Shown: positions 33,823 through 41,896 of the stretch, piece after piece
Layout: every line of letters starts with the position of its first letter
Numbering within the stretch: the first letter of the stretch is position 1
From: CAZKTS01 sp964555735
GTDB lineage: Bacteria > Actinomycetota > Acidimicrobiia > IMCC26256 > PALSA-555
Assembly: GCA_964555735.1 (NCBI GenBank)
Contig: CAZKTS010000114.1
Location: forward strand, 1-58,635
DNA: 58,635 nt
Direction of reading: 5' to 3'
Translations under genes and position numbers: made by a program
The notes under the pieces: generated by a model
The model's database searches: none
Seen by the model: only the letters and a program-made list of their open reading frames with translations
Told to the model about the DNA's origin: nothing

Positions 33823-35153
33823 CACTTCGAGCGGATCCGGCGGAGATCGTCGCAGCATCGACATCGCCCCAACTCGCGGCCGCGCCCTGGTGGGTCAGGG
33901 TTCGCCTCGGTGACATCGCCGAAGTGATCAACGGTGCGGCCTTCAAGTCATCGAGGTTCAACGACGAGGGCCGTGGCGAGCCACTCGTGCGGATTAGGGA
34001 CGTGGGAAAGAACAGCGTTCAAGCTCACTATGACGGTCCGTATGAGGAGCGACATCTCGTCAACCACGGAGATCTGCTCGTCGGAATGGATGGCGACTTT
34101 CGCGTCGCCACCTGGGAGGGGCCTCGCGCACTGCTTAACCAGAGAGTGTGTCGTATTCAGATCCGTGAGCCGGACTACTACAGCGATCGCTTCCTGCTAC
34201 ACGTGCTCCAGCCCTACTTAAACGCAATCCAGGCTGCGACGTCATCCATCACGGTGAAGCACCTGTCATCACGCACGATTCAGGATCTACCTGTTCCTCT
34301 TCCTCCGCGTGCAGAACAGTCGCGGGTCGCCGCCGCAATTGAGGAGCACATCTCCCGCCTCGACGGTGCCGTAGCCGCCACAGCGTCGGCGCGGCGAAGG
34401 CTCGCTGGCTTCTACGACTCGGTATTGCAGGCGACGTTCGATCCAGCCTGGCCGCGGGATCCGCTGGACTCGCTCAACGATCGCGAGCGGCCGATCTGCT
34501 ACGGCATCCTCAAGCCGAAGACCCCGGAGCCAGGCACAGTGCCCTACGTCGAGGTCAGGAGCATTGCCAACGGCCAGATCAACGTGAGTGAGCTCCATAA
34601 GACGACGATGGCTCTTCACCACGAATTTCGGCGGTCCGAGTTGCGGGCAGGGGACGTGACCCTTGCCATCCGAGGTTCGTTCGACAGAGCAGCGGTCGTT
34701 CCAGACGAGCTCGGGGGAGCGAATGTCAGCAGGGACGTCGCGCGCATCGCGCCGACTCACTATCTGCTTCCCGAGTTCCTGGCAGCATTCTTGGTGAGTC
34801 CCGAGGCGCGGCGGTTCTTCCGAACGCATGCGCGTGGGGTCGCCGTCCAAGGCATCAACATCGGCGACTTGCGGCGGCTGCCGGTCCCGAAGCCCAACGC
34901 CGATGTTCAACAAGCAGCCGTCCGGAGGATTGCAGCGGCACGATCGGCGATCGACCACATTGAGGGCGAGGTCCGAATCGGCGATGTGCGCAGCCATCAA
35001 CTACGCCGCTCAATCCACGCGGCGGCGTTTGCAGGCCAGCTCGTGCCGCAGAATTCTGATGATGAGCCAGCTTCGGCGCTACTCGAACGTATCCGGGCCG
35101 AGCGAGCATCGGCACCCCCCGCGAAGCGCAGGCAGAAGGCGACGACATCGTGA
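33819..35153 (+). CDS. hsdS: Type I restriction enzyme specificity subunit (HsdS)
   Basis: The 444-residue product has two target-recognition domains (WWVRVRLGDIAEVINGAAFK onward, and from about residue 205), each followed by a coiled-coil spacer (SRVAAAIEEHISRLDGAVAA near 170 and QQAAVRRIAAARSAIDHIEG near 365). The C-terminal motif LRRSIHAAAFAGQLVPQ is typical of HsdS. The two halves recognise the two parts of a bipartite site. GTG start overlapping hsdR, stop overlapping hsdM. Confidence 0.92.
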   Translation: MTLRADPAEIVAASTSPQLAAAPWWVRVRLGDIAEVINGAAFKSSRFNDEGRGEPLVRIRDVGKNSVQAHYDGPYEERHLVNHGDLLVGMDGDFRVATWEGPRALLNQRVCRIQIREPDYYSDRFLLHVLQPYLNAIQAATSSITVKHLSSRTIQDLPVPLPPRAEQSRVAAAIEEHISRLDGAVAATASARRRLAGFYDSVLQATFDPAWPRDPLDSLNDRERPICYGILKPKTPEPGTVPYVEVRSIANGQINVSELHKTTMALHHEFRRSELRAGDVTLAIRGSFDRAAVVPDELGGANVSRDVARIAPTHYLLPEFLAAFLVSPEARRFFRTHARGVAVQGINIGDLRRLPVPKPNADVQQAAVRRIAAARSAIDHIEGEVRIGDVRSHQLRRSIHAAAFAGQLVPQNSDDEPASALLERIRAERASAPPAKRRQKATTS

Positions 35154-36631
35154 GCGAAGCCAAGGTGATCGTCGACAAGCTTTGGAACTACTGCCACATC
35201 TTGCGCGACGACGGATTGTCGTATGGCGACTACCTGGAGCAGCTCACGTATCTGCTGTTCCTGAAGATGGCTGAAGAACAGCATCAGTTCGGCTTCGAGC
35301 GGATCGTGCCCGAGGGTTACGACTGGCCCTCGCTGCTCGACTTGAAAGGCGAGACGCTGGAGGCGCACTACATCACGATCCTCAACGAGTTGGGCAAGGG
35401 CGACGACATGTTGGGTGTCGTCTTCCGCAAGGCGCAGAACCGGATCCAGGACCCAGCCAAACTCGAACGGCTCATCAAGGATCTCATCGGCAACGAGGAG
35501 TGGATGAGCCTCGACGCCGACGTGAAGGGCGACGCGTATGAAGGGCTGCTCGAGAAGAACGCGGCCGACACCAAGTCGGGGGCGGGCCAGTACTTCACCC
35601 CGCGCGCGTTGATCGCCGCGATGGTCGATGTCATGCGGCCGGGGCCGGACATGCAGATCTGTGATCCGGCGTGCGGCACCGGTGGCTTCTTCCTCGCCGC
35701 GTTCGATTACATCCTCCGCAACCATCCCAACCTCGACCCCGACCAGAAGCGCCACGTCCGCTCGGGGTTGTTCACCGGCTGGGAGATCGTCGACAACACG
35801 GCGAGGTTGTGCGCCATGAACCTGTTGCTGCACGGGATCGAGAGTCCCGAGTCCGACAGCCCAGTTCACGTCGACGACGCGTTGCGGGCCGACCCGGGCG
35901 AGCGGTTCGACATAGTGCTAACTAACCCGCCGTTTGGGAAGAAGTCGTCAGTGACGATCGTCAATGGCGAGGGCAAGGCCGAGAAGCAGAGTCTCACCGT
36001 TGTTCGGGACGACTTCTGGGCGTCGACGTCGAATAAGCAACTCAACTTCGTGCAACACGTCAAGACGCTCTTGAAGGTGGAGGGCACCGCAGCAGTGGTC
36101 GTGCTCGACAACGTCCTGTTCGAGGGCGGAGCCGGCGAGACGATTCGTCGCCGGCTGCTCCACGAGTGCGACGTCCACACGTTGCTCCGCCTGCCGACTG
36201 GGATCTTCTACGCCCAAGGCGTCAAGGCCAACGTGTTGTTCTTCGACCGCAAGCCTGGCTCCGACACGCCCTGGACCGAAGAGCTGTGGATCTACGACCT
36301 ACGCACGAATATGCATTTCACGCTCAAGACCAAGACCCTCACTCGGGCCGACCTCGACGACTTCGTCGAGTGCTACCAGCCTGGAAAGCGCTCCAAGCGC
36401 GAGGAGAGCGACCGGTTCCACCGCTTCGCTTACGACGATCTGATTGCTCGCGACAAGGCCAGCCTCGACATCTTCTGGCTGCGCGACGAAAGTCTGGAGG
36501 ACACCGACAACCTGCCGTCACCCGGCGTAATCGCCGCGGAGATCGTTGAAGATCTCGACGCAGCGCTAACCGAATTCACCGCGCTAGCCGAGTCGCTACA
36601 GGGGATCGGCGAAGAGGTCGATTCGGCATGA
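35150..36631 (+). CDS. hsdM: Type I restriction enzyme modification subunit (HsdM)
   Basis: The 493-residue product begins VSEAKVIVDKLWNYCHILRD with the HsdM N-terminal helical domain. AdoMet motif I is CDPACGTGGFFLAAFDY near residue 171 and catalytic motif IV DIVLTNPPFGKKS near 259 (N6-adenine). A GAGQYFTPR segment precedes motif I as usual. The GTG start overlaps hsdS. Its stop is overlapped by an ATG, so translation can continue into three additional reading frames, which is not standard for type I loci. Confidence 0.95.
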   Translation: MSEAKVIVDKLWNYCHILRDDGLSYGDYLEQLTYLLFLKMAEEQHQFGFERIVPEGYDWPSLLDLKGETLEAHYITILNELGKGDDMLGVVFRKAQNRIQDPAKLERLIKDLIGNEEWMSLDADVKGDAYEGLLEKNAADTKSGAGQYFTPRALIAAMVDVMRPGPDMQICDPACGTGGFFLAAFDYILRNHPNLDPDQKRHVRSGLFTGWEIVDNTARLCAMNLLLHGIESPESDSPVHVDDALRADPGERFDIVLTNPPFGKKSSVTIVNGEGKAEKQSLTVVRDDFWASTSNKQLNFVQHVKTLLKVEGTAAVVVLDNVLFEGGAGETIRRRLLHECDVHTLLRLPTGIFYAQGVKANVLFFDRKPGSDTPWTEELWIYDLRTNMHFTLKTKTLTRADLDDFVECYQPGKRSKREESDRFHRFAYDDLIARDKASLDIFWLRDESLEDTDNLPSPGVIAAEIVEDLDAALTEFTALAESLQGIGEEVDSA

Positions 36632-36708
36632 GCAGAACCAAGCTGTTCAGCAGCGCCGGCGGGGTAGCCGAGCTGGCGGTCGCCGATCCCTGGGATTGCT
36701 CGTCGTGA
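36628..36708 (+). CDS. 26-codon reading frame coupling hsdM to the next gene
   Basis: The ATG is in an ATGA overlap with the hsdM stop, and the stop TGA is in a GTGA overlap with the next start at 36705. The peptide begins MSRTKLFSSAGGVAELAVAD and ends PWDCSS. It may be a real short coupled peptide. Alternatively it is the true N-terminus of the next protein separated by a -1 frameshift: reading the T at 36696 twice would join PWD to LLVVSHGPP. Both readings are compatible with the sequence, and no classical slippery heptamer is present. Confidence 0.45.
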   Translation: MSRTKLFSSAGGVAELAVADPWDCSS

Positions 36709-37268
36709 GCCACGGCCCGCCATCCCAGGTGTGCCCGCTGTGTGCGGACGACGACCAGCTGAGTGCGCTCCCGGGGGAGCCGGGCACCTGGATGTTTACC
36801 TGCACTGGTACTCGTGGTCACGAGACTCCGTACTCATGGCCAGTCAAGGTCGAGTCCACGGTTGAGGGCCGAGAAGGAATCACCGAAGAGCTCGGCGTCT
36901 ATGACGATCTTCTTCTGTGCGTGCACTCGGACGAACCGTGGGTCGAGCATGGTGTCGTCGAGCATCGCTACAAGTTGTTGAAGCCGGCCGTCTACTTCAA
37001 GGAGCTGCTTCCGACGTACGGCCATGTCGCTCAAGGCCCGAAGCAGTACACGCTGTCGGCGTTCCTGGCTCGGGCGCTCGGACAGCTACGTGACGAAGGA
37101 GCACTCGCGTGGCAGTACGCGACCGCGACCGGGTTCTGGGCCTACAACGGGTCGATCTCCTACTGGGCGATCCCGCCCGCCCCGCCTGCTGACGAGCGCG
37201 CTACCTGGGAACAATTCGCGTTGGACGCAGGCCTCGATCCGAAGTCATGGAATCTCGACCCGCCGTGA
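36705..37268 (+). CDS. Hypothetical CxxC (zinc-ribbon-like) protein coupled to the type I system
   Basis: The 187-residue product begins VSHGPPSQVCPLCADDDQLS. A CPLC pair near residues 10-13 and a FTCTGTRGHE segment near 32 suggest a small N-terminal metal-binding ribbon. The rest, including HRYKLLKPAVYFKELLPTYG and FLARALGQLRDEGALAWQYA, looks like a folded alpha/beta domain rich in aromatics and is not a family I can name. GTG start and stop both overlap neighbours. Membership in the R-S-M operon suggests an accessory or control role. Confidence 0.65.
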   Translation: MSHGPPSQVCPLCADDDQLSALPGEPGTWMFTCTGTRGHETPYSWPVKVESTVEGREGITEELGVYDDLLLCVHSDEPWVEHGVVEHRYKLLKPAVYFKELLPTYGHVAQGPKQYTLSAFLARALGQLRDEGALAWQYATATGFWAYNGSISYWAIPPAPPADERATWEQFALDAGLDPKSWNLDPP

Positions 37269-38014
37269 GCGATGTGACTGCCGAGGATGCGAAAGCACGG
37301 AATCGACGGGTGACGCGCGTGCTCGTCGACTGCGCAGATCGTTTCGGACTCAGGGCGGTCACCGAGTACCCGGTGCCAGGCGGCCGGCTCGACGTCGTTT
37401 GGCTTTGGAAGCCGAACGACGGAAGCGAGATCCCAGGCGTCGAGTTGGAACTGCCGCTCGTCGCGTTCGAGATCGAGTCGAGTTGGCGAACCCGCAAGCA
37501 CATCAAGGGCGACCTGATGAATCTCCAGGACGTGTGCCCTCTCGTTGGTGTCATCGTGTTGCTCGGCGAAGGACCAGATGTAGAAGGAACCCGTCGGTTC
37601 GCCTCTCAGCTTGTCGACCGGCCGGGGGCTCGCGTCGTCGTGTGGTCCGAACAGGATGTCGAGGCTCTCGTCCGGAGTCATGGCGAAGGCGCCGTCGCGT
37701 CCGAGGAGGCTGACGCGCGCCCACTGGCTCTCGCGACCGACGAAGACCGTGAGCACGGTGGCAAGTACCGGCCTCTCTGGAACTGGTTGCGGTTCCAGGA
37801 GACGTCCCCGGTCACGGCGACCTTCGGAGAGATCGAGACGGTCCTGGGATTCCCTTTGCCGCCGTCGAGTCGCCGGCACCTTCCTCATTGGTACGGCTAC
37901 GAAGGCACGGCAGTAGGCCGGGCGATCCGCGACGCCGGCTGGCGGGCGCGCCACGTGGACCTCGATGCCGAAACGGTGCTCTTTGAGCGAGTCGAAGAGT
38001 CCGACCACCCTTGA
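37265..38014 (+). CDS. Putative PD-(D/E)XK-like protein with small C-terminal DUF7662-like domain
   Basis: The 249-residue product starts at a GTG overlapping the previous stop (an ATG at 37247 is an alternative). The N-terminal half has a nuclease-like core: GGRLDVVWLW, then VAFEIESSWRTRKHIKGDLM and VIVLLGEGPD. The D...E-I-E arrangement is a variant in which glutamate replaces the usual lysine, so activity is uncertain. The C-terminal 60 residues (TFGEIETVLGFPLPPSSRRH, AVGRAIRDAGWRARHVDLDA) resemble a small domain seen at the ends of actinobacterial proteins of unknown function. It is the last gene of the chained hsdR-hsdS-hsdM operon. Confidence 0.65.
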   Translation: MSDVTAEDAKARNRRVTRVLVDCADRFGLRAVTEYPVPGGRLDVVWLWKPNDGSEIPGVELELPLVAFEIESSWRTRKHIKGDLMNLQDVCPLVGVIVLLGEGPDVEGTRRFASQLVDRPGARVVVWSEQDVEALVRSHGEGAVASEEADARPLALATDEDREHGGKYRPLWNWLRFQETSPVTATFGEIETVLGFPLPPSSRRHLPHWYGYEGTAVGRAIRDAGWRARHVDLDAETVLFERVEESDHP

Positions 38015-38032
38015 TGCCGCTTGGTCGGCCCA

Positions 38033-38069
38033 TTGAGTTTGCGTATCACGCAAGGTATATTGCGTGATA
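38033..38069 (+). promoter_or_regulatory. Promoter and perfect operator palindrome of the MNT-HEPN operon
   Basis: TTGAGT (38033-38038), a 17-base spacer and TATATT (38056-38061) form a promoter whose expected start point falls at or next to the ATG at 38069, implying a leaderless mRNA. A perfect 10-bp palindrome, TATCACGCAA (38044-38053) and TTGCGTGATA (38060-38069), separated by 6 bases, straddles the -10 box. The MNT protein carries its own winged helix, so autorepression is the natural inference. Confidence 0.75.
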
Positions 38070-38668
38070 TGAAAGAAGGCGGGTCACCCCTCTTGCCGTT
38101 GCTCCGGTCTCGGATTCTGGCCGAGATCCTCACTGTCGTCTTGTTGAATCCGGCTCGCGAGTGGTCGCTGACCGAGCTCGCCGAGCACGTCGGCGCATCA
38201 GTCGCCACGGCGCAGCGAGAGGTGCAGCGTGCCGAGGAGGCGGGCGTCGTGGGTAGCCGCAAGGTCGGCAATACCCGACTTGTGCGCGCCGTTGTCGATG
38301 GCCCACTCACTGAACCCCTGACAGAGCTCCTGTTGCGCTCGTTCGGTCCGAAGCAGGTGCTCGCCGAGGCGCTCCGCGACGTGCCCGGCATCGACGCGGC
38401 GTTCCTGTTCGGCTCGTGGGCGGCTCGCTACGCGGGGGAGAGGGGGCGTCCGCCGGAGGACATCGACGTGCTCGTGATCGGTGAGCCCGACCGCAACCGG
38501 CTCGATGACGCGATCACTGCTGCCGAGCAGCGCCTTACCAGACCGGTGCAGGTCACCATTCGGCGCCGAAGCTGGTGGGCCAAGGGCGATGACGCGTTCC
38601 ACAAGGAGATCTTGAAACGGCCAATTGTCGAGGTGTTCCCTCCGCGGTGGGAGGAGGTCGCATCATGA
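38069..38668 (+). CDS. HTH-fused minimal nucleotidyltransferase (MNT)
   Basis: The 199-residue product begins with an ArsR-like winged helix-turn-helix (ILAEILTVVLLNPAREWSLT, ELAEHVGASVATAQREVQRA) covering residues about 1-80. The nucleotidyltransferase core then shows AAFLFGSWAARYAGERGRPP followed by EDIDVLVIG, the G-S...D-x-D motif of the MNT family. In MNT-HEPN toxin-antitoxin systems the MNT antitoxin AMPylates or otherwise neutralises the HEPN toxin; here the added DNA-binding domain suggests it is also the operon repressor. Its stop overlaps the HEPN start as ATGA. Confidence 0.85.
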   Translation: MKEGGSPLLPLLRSRILAEILTVVLLNPAREWSLTELAEHVGASVATAQREVQRAEEAGVVGSRKVGNTRLVRAVVDGPLTEPLTELLLRSFGPKQVLAEALRDVPGIDAAFLFGSWAARYAGERGRPPEDIDVLVIGEPDRNRLDDAITAAEQRLTRPVQVTIRRRSWWAKGDDAFHKEILKRPIVEVFPPRWEEVAS

Positions 38669-39141
38669 CCTGGACAACGGGAGCCGACCACGTCCGCGAG
38701 CTCCTCGACCAAGGCGAGCTCGAGCAGGTCGAAGCCAGCGAGCAGATCGCCCGGCGGCTCCTGAGCGATGCCGAGCAGCACCTCGCGTCCGCTCGGACGA
38801 TCAGCACACAGGGGGATCTGACCGGCGCTTACCAGCTTGCATACGACGCGCTCCGCAAGACCGCGTCAAGTCTTCTCGCCGTGCAGGGGCTGCGGGCTAC
38901 CAGCCGCGGTGGGCACGTCGCAGTTCAAGACGCGGTCGTCGCGCAGTTCGGATCGGGCATCAGCGAGCTCCGGGCCTTCAGTCGCATCCGCCGAAGCCGT
39001 AACCGCTTCGAGTATCCCGGCGATGCCGCGAGCGAGGCCACCGAGGACGATGTTGCGGATGCCCTGCAGATCGCCGAGGGCGCACTCGACAAGACGATCA
39101 CGATCTTCGATCGGGGACTCCTCGGACCCTGGCGTCCCTAG
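38665..39141 (+). CDS. HEPN domain protein (putative RNase toxin of the MNT-HEPN pair)
   Basis: The 158-residue helical protein has the HEPN pattern: ARTISTQGDLTGAYQLAYDA and LRKTASSLLAVQGLRATSRG, then a RIRRSRNRFEYPG motif near residue 112 where many HEPN RNases carry R-x4-6-H. Tyrosine rather than histidine follows the asparagine/arginine run, as in SAV_6107-like HEPN proteins, so catalytic status is uncertain. Start coupled to the MNT gene; the 3' end overlaps the oppositely oriented DUF429 pseudogene by a few bases. Confidence 0.82.
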   Translation: MTWTTGADHVRELLDQGELEQVEASEQIARRLLSDAEQHLASARTISTQGDLTGAYQLAYDALRKTASSLLAVQGLRATSRGGHVAVQDAVVAQFGSGISELRAFSRIRRSRNRFEYPGDAASEATEDDVADALQIAEGALDKTITIFDRGLLGPWRP

Positions 39142-39907
39142 GAGCCGTCGTTCGCGAGAGGATCGAAGATCTCCGCGAGTTCGCAACTCGGTACGTGGAT
39201 CCAACCCTCCCGGCGGGCTTGGGCAAGGTCAGCCTCGGCGGGAACTTCGGTCAGCCCAAGCATCGCAGCGCGCGCCACCAGTGCGCAGATCAACGCGTCG
39301 AGGTCGTCGTCGTCCTCTGCGCAACGCTCTGCGATCTCGGCGGTGACCGCCAGACCGTGACACTGCGCCAACAGCTTCCCCGAAAGCACGACCCGGTTCT
39401 CTCGGTGCTCCTTCCCCTTGTAGGAGATGTCTTCAAGGTCCATGCGCGCAAGGCGGCTGCGGGGTAGACCTCGACGAGCCTGCTGTCGAGGCCGGCTCGA
39501 TCGACGGGCTCCTCGCTCGCGACCAGATCCTGGACGGCTGCGCAACGCATGGTGGTTACCGCGATTCGGTCAGACGACGGGCTGAGCGGGAGTCGACCTC
39601 GCTCGCCGACACGCAGGTCCGTGCCCCGGAAGCGCAGAGTCTTCCGATGGCTCTCCGGATCGAGTCCCCGACCTGGCCAGGGCTCCTGTCGTCGATGCCC
39701 GTCGATCGCCGTGACGAAGGCGTCGGGCCAGCCGAAGGGTGCATCGATCCCGACGTTGTCGATCGTCAACGCGAGCGCGGCAAGCTTGGAATCTGTCGCG
39801 CCGCGTTCATGGAACGTCACGCAGCCCGTTTTCCAGTCGACTGAGCAGATCGACGTTCGACGGACGTCGGAGGACAGGTCGATCCCGAGCGTTCGCACGC
39901 TCGTCAT
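39138..39907 (-). pseudogene. DUF429 family gene, frameshifted
   Basis: The N-terminal part from an ATG at 39907 reads MTSVRTLGIDLSSDVRRTSI with GIDAPFGWPDAFVTAI and LVEVYPAAALRAW, all typical of DUF429 (RNase H-like fold) proteins. At about 39438-39443 the frame is lost. The family-like continuation DLEDISYKGKEHRENRVV, then DDDLDALICALVARAAMLGL, appears in another frame and runs to a stop at 39138. Adding one base after the TGG codon restores one continuous product of about 256 residues. A sequencing error would look the same. Located just inside the right end of the element. Confidence 0.8.
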
Positions 39908-39932
39908 CTTGGCCGGAGCAGCCGGCGGAGGC

Positions 39933-39954
39933 CTTCTAACGGATCTTCTAACGG
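39933..39954 (+). repeat. Right arm-type repeat (paired CTTCTAACGG boxes)
   Basis: CTTCTAACGGATCTTCTAAC, then GG, is the near-identical partner (20 of 22 bases) of the repeat at 19371-19392, in the same orientation and also internal to the att core. The two CTTCTAACGG boxes here are exact copies of each other with a 12-base period. Confidence 0.6.
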
Positions 39955-40069
39955 ATGGTCCGGCATCGGGCGATACCCGCAGGTACGCGCCGAGAGGACG
40001 CAAACACGAAAGCCCAGGTCAGCGGCAGTATCCGACACAGCCCGACACCAGCCGCGATGGCCCGGCGAT

Positions 40070-40120
40070 GGCTCATAACCCGAAGGTCGTGGGTTCAAAT
40101 CCCACCCCCGCCACCATCGA
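40070..40120 (+). repeat. attR: 51-bp copy of the tRNA-fMet 3' end
   Basis: Identical to 19266-19316, from the anticodon-stem GGCTCATAACCC to ATCGA. Only the 3' 47 bases of the tRNA are present, and no acceptor 5' strand or D-arm precedes it, so it is not a functional tRNA gene. Confidence 0.95.
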
Positions 40121-40131
40121 GAACACCATGC

Positions 40132-40159
40132 ACCGAGCGGGCCGTACGGCCCGCTCGGT
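40132..40159 (+). terminator. Hairpin downstream of attR (probable original tRNA terminator)
   Basis: ACCGAGCGGGCCGT and ACGGCCCGCTCGGT form a perfect uninterrupted 28-bp palindrome. Its distance from the att core is similar to that of the element-borne hairpin at the left end. It was probably the terminator of tRNA-fMet before the element inserted. Confidence 0.65.
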
Positions 40160-40214
40160 CGCGTCGAGCGCACGTCATCGACCGAGTGCGGCCCGCGCGG
40201 CGACGCCGGGACCG

Positions 40215-40763
40215 TCACGCCGTGTCGGCGGTCACGATCCCGTCGCACTCTGGGGCCGCGTCGAGCGCGGCGATGAGCTCCGGGTCGCGCAGGCGCGTGA
40301 ACGGATCGTCGAGGTTCCGTCCCAGCTCCTGGAGTCCGGCCTCGAAGGTCGAAGCCTTCGCCTCGAACACGGGCTTCGACGGGTCGGCCGCTCGGAGGTC
40401 ACGCGCGAGCCGGCGGACCTCGCGGATGGCGTCCCGCAGGTAGCGGTCGACGCCCCGAGCGGCGTTGCCACCCTCCGGGGGGTTGAGCTCGGCGAGTGAC
40501 GATCGCGCCTCGCGGAGCGCGCCGAGGTAGGCCTTGGTGTTGGCGAGGGCGCCGGTCTGGAACTCGTCCGGCGAACCCAGGTCGAGTGTGGCGTGCGCCG
40601 TGACGAACGCCTCTTCCGCGGTCCGCACGTCGACGAGCGACGAGCACACCGCCGTGGCCCACTCCTCGTTGGAGACGTCACGTGCCGCGGCGGGCAGCGC
40701 CATGATGCCGAGTGCGGTCGCGCCGACGAGCAACGTCCCGAGTGCGCGCCTCGTGTTCCTCAT
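40215..40763 (-). CDS. Secreted hypothetical protein
   Basis: The 182-residue product has a clear signal peptide (MRNTRRALGTLLVGATALGI, cleavage likely after PAAA near residue 27). The mature part is helical with a conserved-looking EWATAVCSSLVD near the start and PECDGI near the end, giving two cysteines that could pair. No family recognised. Its ATG overlaps the stop of the glycine-rich protein gene upstream (40760-41896) as ATGA, so both secreted proteins are made from one transcript. Confidence 0.75.
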   Translation of the reverse strand: MRNTRRALGTLLVGATALGIMALPAAARDVSNEEWATAVCSSLVDVRTAEEAFVTAHATLDLGSPDEFQTGALANTKAYLGALREARSSLAELNPPEGGNAARGVDRYLRDAIREVRRLARDLRAADPSKPVFEAKASTFEAGLQELGRNLDDPFTRLRDPELIAALDAAPECDGIVTADTA

Positions 40764-41896
40764 GACCCACCTCCGACGACCGTGCTCCGCTCGAGGTTCA
40801 CCAGCGCGCTCCCGATGGGCGGTGCGCCGTCGAACCGGGCGATGGTCGAATCATTGGGTGGCGGGGGCGACGAGGTCGGCACGCTCGGCCCACGCGTCGT
40901 CGTCGTCACCGGCGCCGCGGTCGTCGGCGTCGTCGCACCGGTGGTCGTGGTCCCCGGACCGCTCGTGGTCGTCGTCTGTCCCGCGCTCGTGGTGCTCGTC
41001 GTGGAGGTCGTGGTCGTGTCGACGGTGTCCTCCGACGGCGTGCCTGCCTGCGGGTCGAAGAACGTGATGATCACGTAGCCGTTGCCGTGCTGGTGACTGT
41101 CGATGAACTCGACGTCCGTCGCGCTCCCGGAGGTGCACGACGAGCCGCCGCCTCCACCCGCACCGGGCTCCGCGTCGGCCGGGTTCTCCGGCTGGTTGTC
41201 GCCGCCGCCGCCGCCGTTGCAGCCGCCGCCACCGCTGCCGCCGCCGCCGTAGTCGTAGAGCCCGTAGTTGTCGCGCTCGTAGTTCGGCGCGTCGCCGCCG
41301 CGGCGTCCGCCCTGGTTGGCGCCGCCGCCACCCGGCCCGGCGTAGCAGCAGCCGTAGCTGCCGGCACCGGCGCTGCGGCCGCCGTGCCCGCCGGTGCCGC
41401 CGATGCCCTCGCCACCGTCGCCGCCGCCGGCGCCGCCGCCGCCGCCTCCGGTCACTTCCCAACCGGGCCCGGTCACGAAGCTCGCGCCGCCGCCGGTCGC
41501 GCCGTCGTAGCCGCCGGGGTCGCTGTCCTGGGAGTTTCCAGCCTTGCCGAGTGCGCGGTGGCCGCCGGATCCGTTGCTGCCGTCGCCCCAGCCGTCCTGG
41601 CAGCCGACGACGATGCGGAGGTAGTCGCCTTCCTTCACCGGCACGGTCGCCTCGACCTTGCCGCCGAGGCCCGCGCCACCGCTCGAGTCACCGCCGTTGG
41701 CGTGGTTGCCCTGCGCGCCGGCGAGGCGGATGGTGGCCATCGTCCACCCTTCGGGGACGACCAGGCCGCGGACCTGGTGGGAGCAGCTGTACTTGACCTG
41801 CTTCTGGGTGCCGGTCTGGGCGTGGCCCGGTACGGCCAACGCGCCCCCGGTTGCCATCGCGATGGTCGCGACGACGACGGCGAGACGTCGTTTCAC
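40760..41896 (-). CDS. Secreted glycine-rich protein with Thr/Pro-rich C-terminal stalk
   Basis: The 378-residue product uses a GTG start (41896) that places the signal peptide at the N-terminus (VKRRLAVVVATIAMATGGAL to about residue 26). A short beta domain (YSCSHQVRGLVVPEGWTMAT, KVEATVPVKEGDYLRIVVG) leads into a long glycine-rich region, similar to the ALK-type glycine-rich fold. GNGYVIITFFDPQ closes the domain. A Thr-rich stalk of about 60 residues follows. Unlike the other glycine-rich proteins in the window, it does not end in FTG. Probable extracellular adhesin or surface protein. Confidence 0.8.
   Translation of the reverse strand: MKRRLAVVVATIAMATGGALAVPGHAQTGTQKQVKYSCSHQVRGLVVPEGWTMATIRLAGAQGNHANGGDSSGGAGLGGKVEATVPVKEGDYLRIVVGCQDGWGDGSNGSGGHRALGKAGNSQDSDPGGYDGATGGGASFVTGPGWEVTGGGGGGAGGGDGGEGIGGTGGHGGRSAGAGSYGCCYAGPGGGGANQGGRRGGDAPNYERDNYGLYDYGGGGSGGGGCNGGGGGDNQPENPADAEPGAGGGGGSSCTSGSATDVEFIDSHQHGNGYVIITFFDPQAGTPSEDTVDTTTTSTTSTTSAGQTTTTSGPGTTTTGATTPTTAAPVTTTTRGPSVPTSSPPPPNDSTIARFDGAPPIGSALVNLERSTVVGGGS

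Noticed and set aside
30943..33864. A 973-codon minus-strand open frame opposite hsdR
   Set aside because: The plus-strand frame encodes a complete HsdR with all motifs; the antisense product shows none and is a by-product of codon bias.
40070..40146. A second tRNA-Met gene
   Set aside because: Only the 3' part from the anticodon stem is present; the 5' acceptor strand and D-arm are missing. It is the attR copy.
41071..41460. Possible CRISPR-like or satellite repeats in the GC-rich tracts of glycine-rich genes (also 43300-43800, 55000-56550)
   Set aside because: The periodicity is that of Gly codons within open frames; there are no regular repeat-spacer units and no cas genes.
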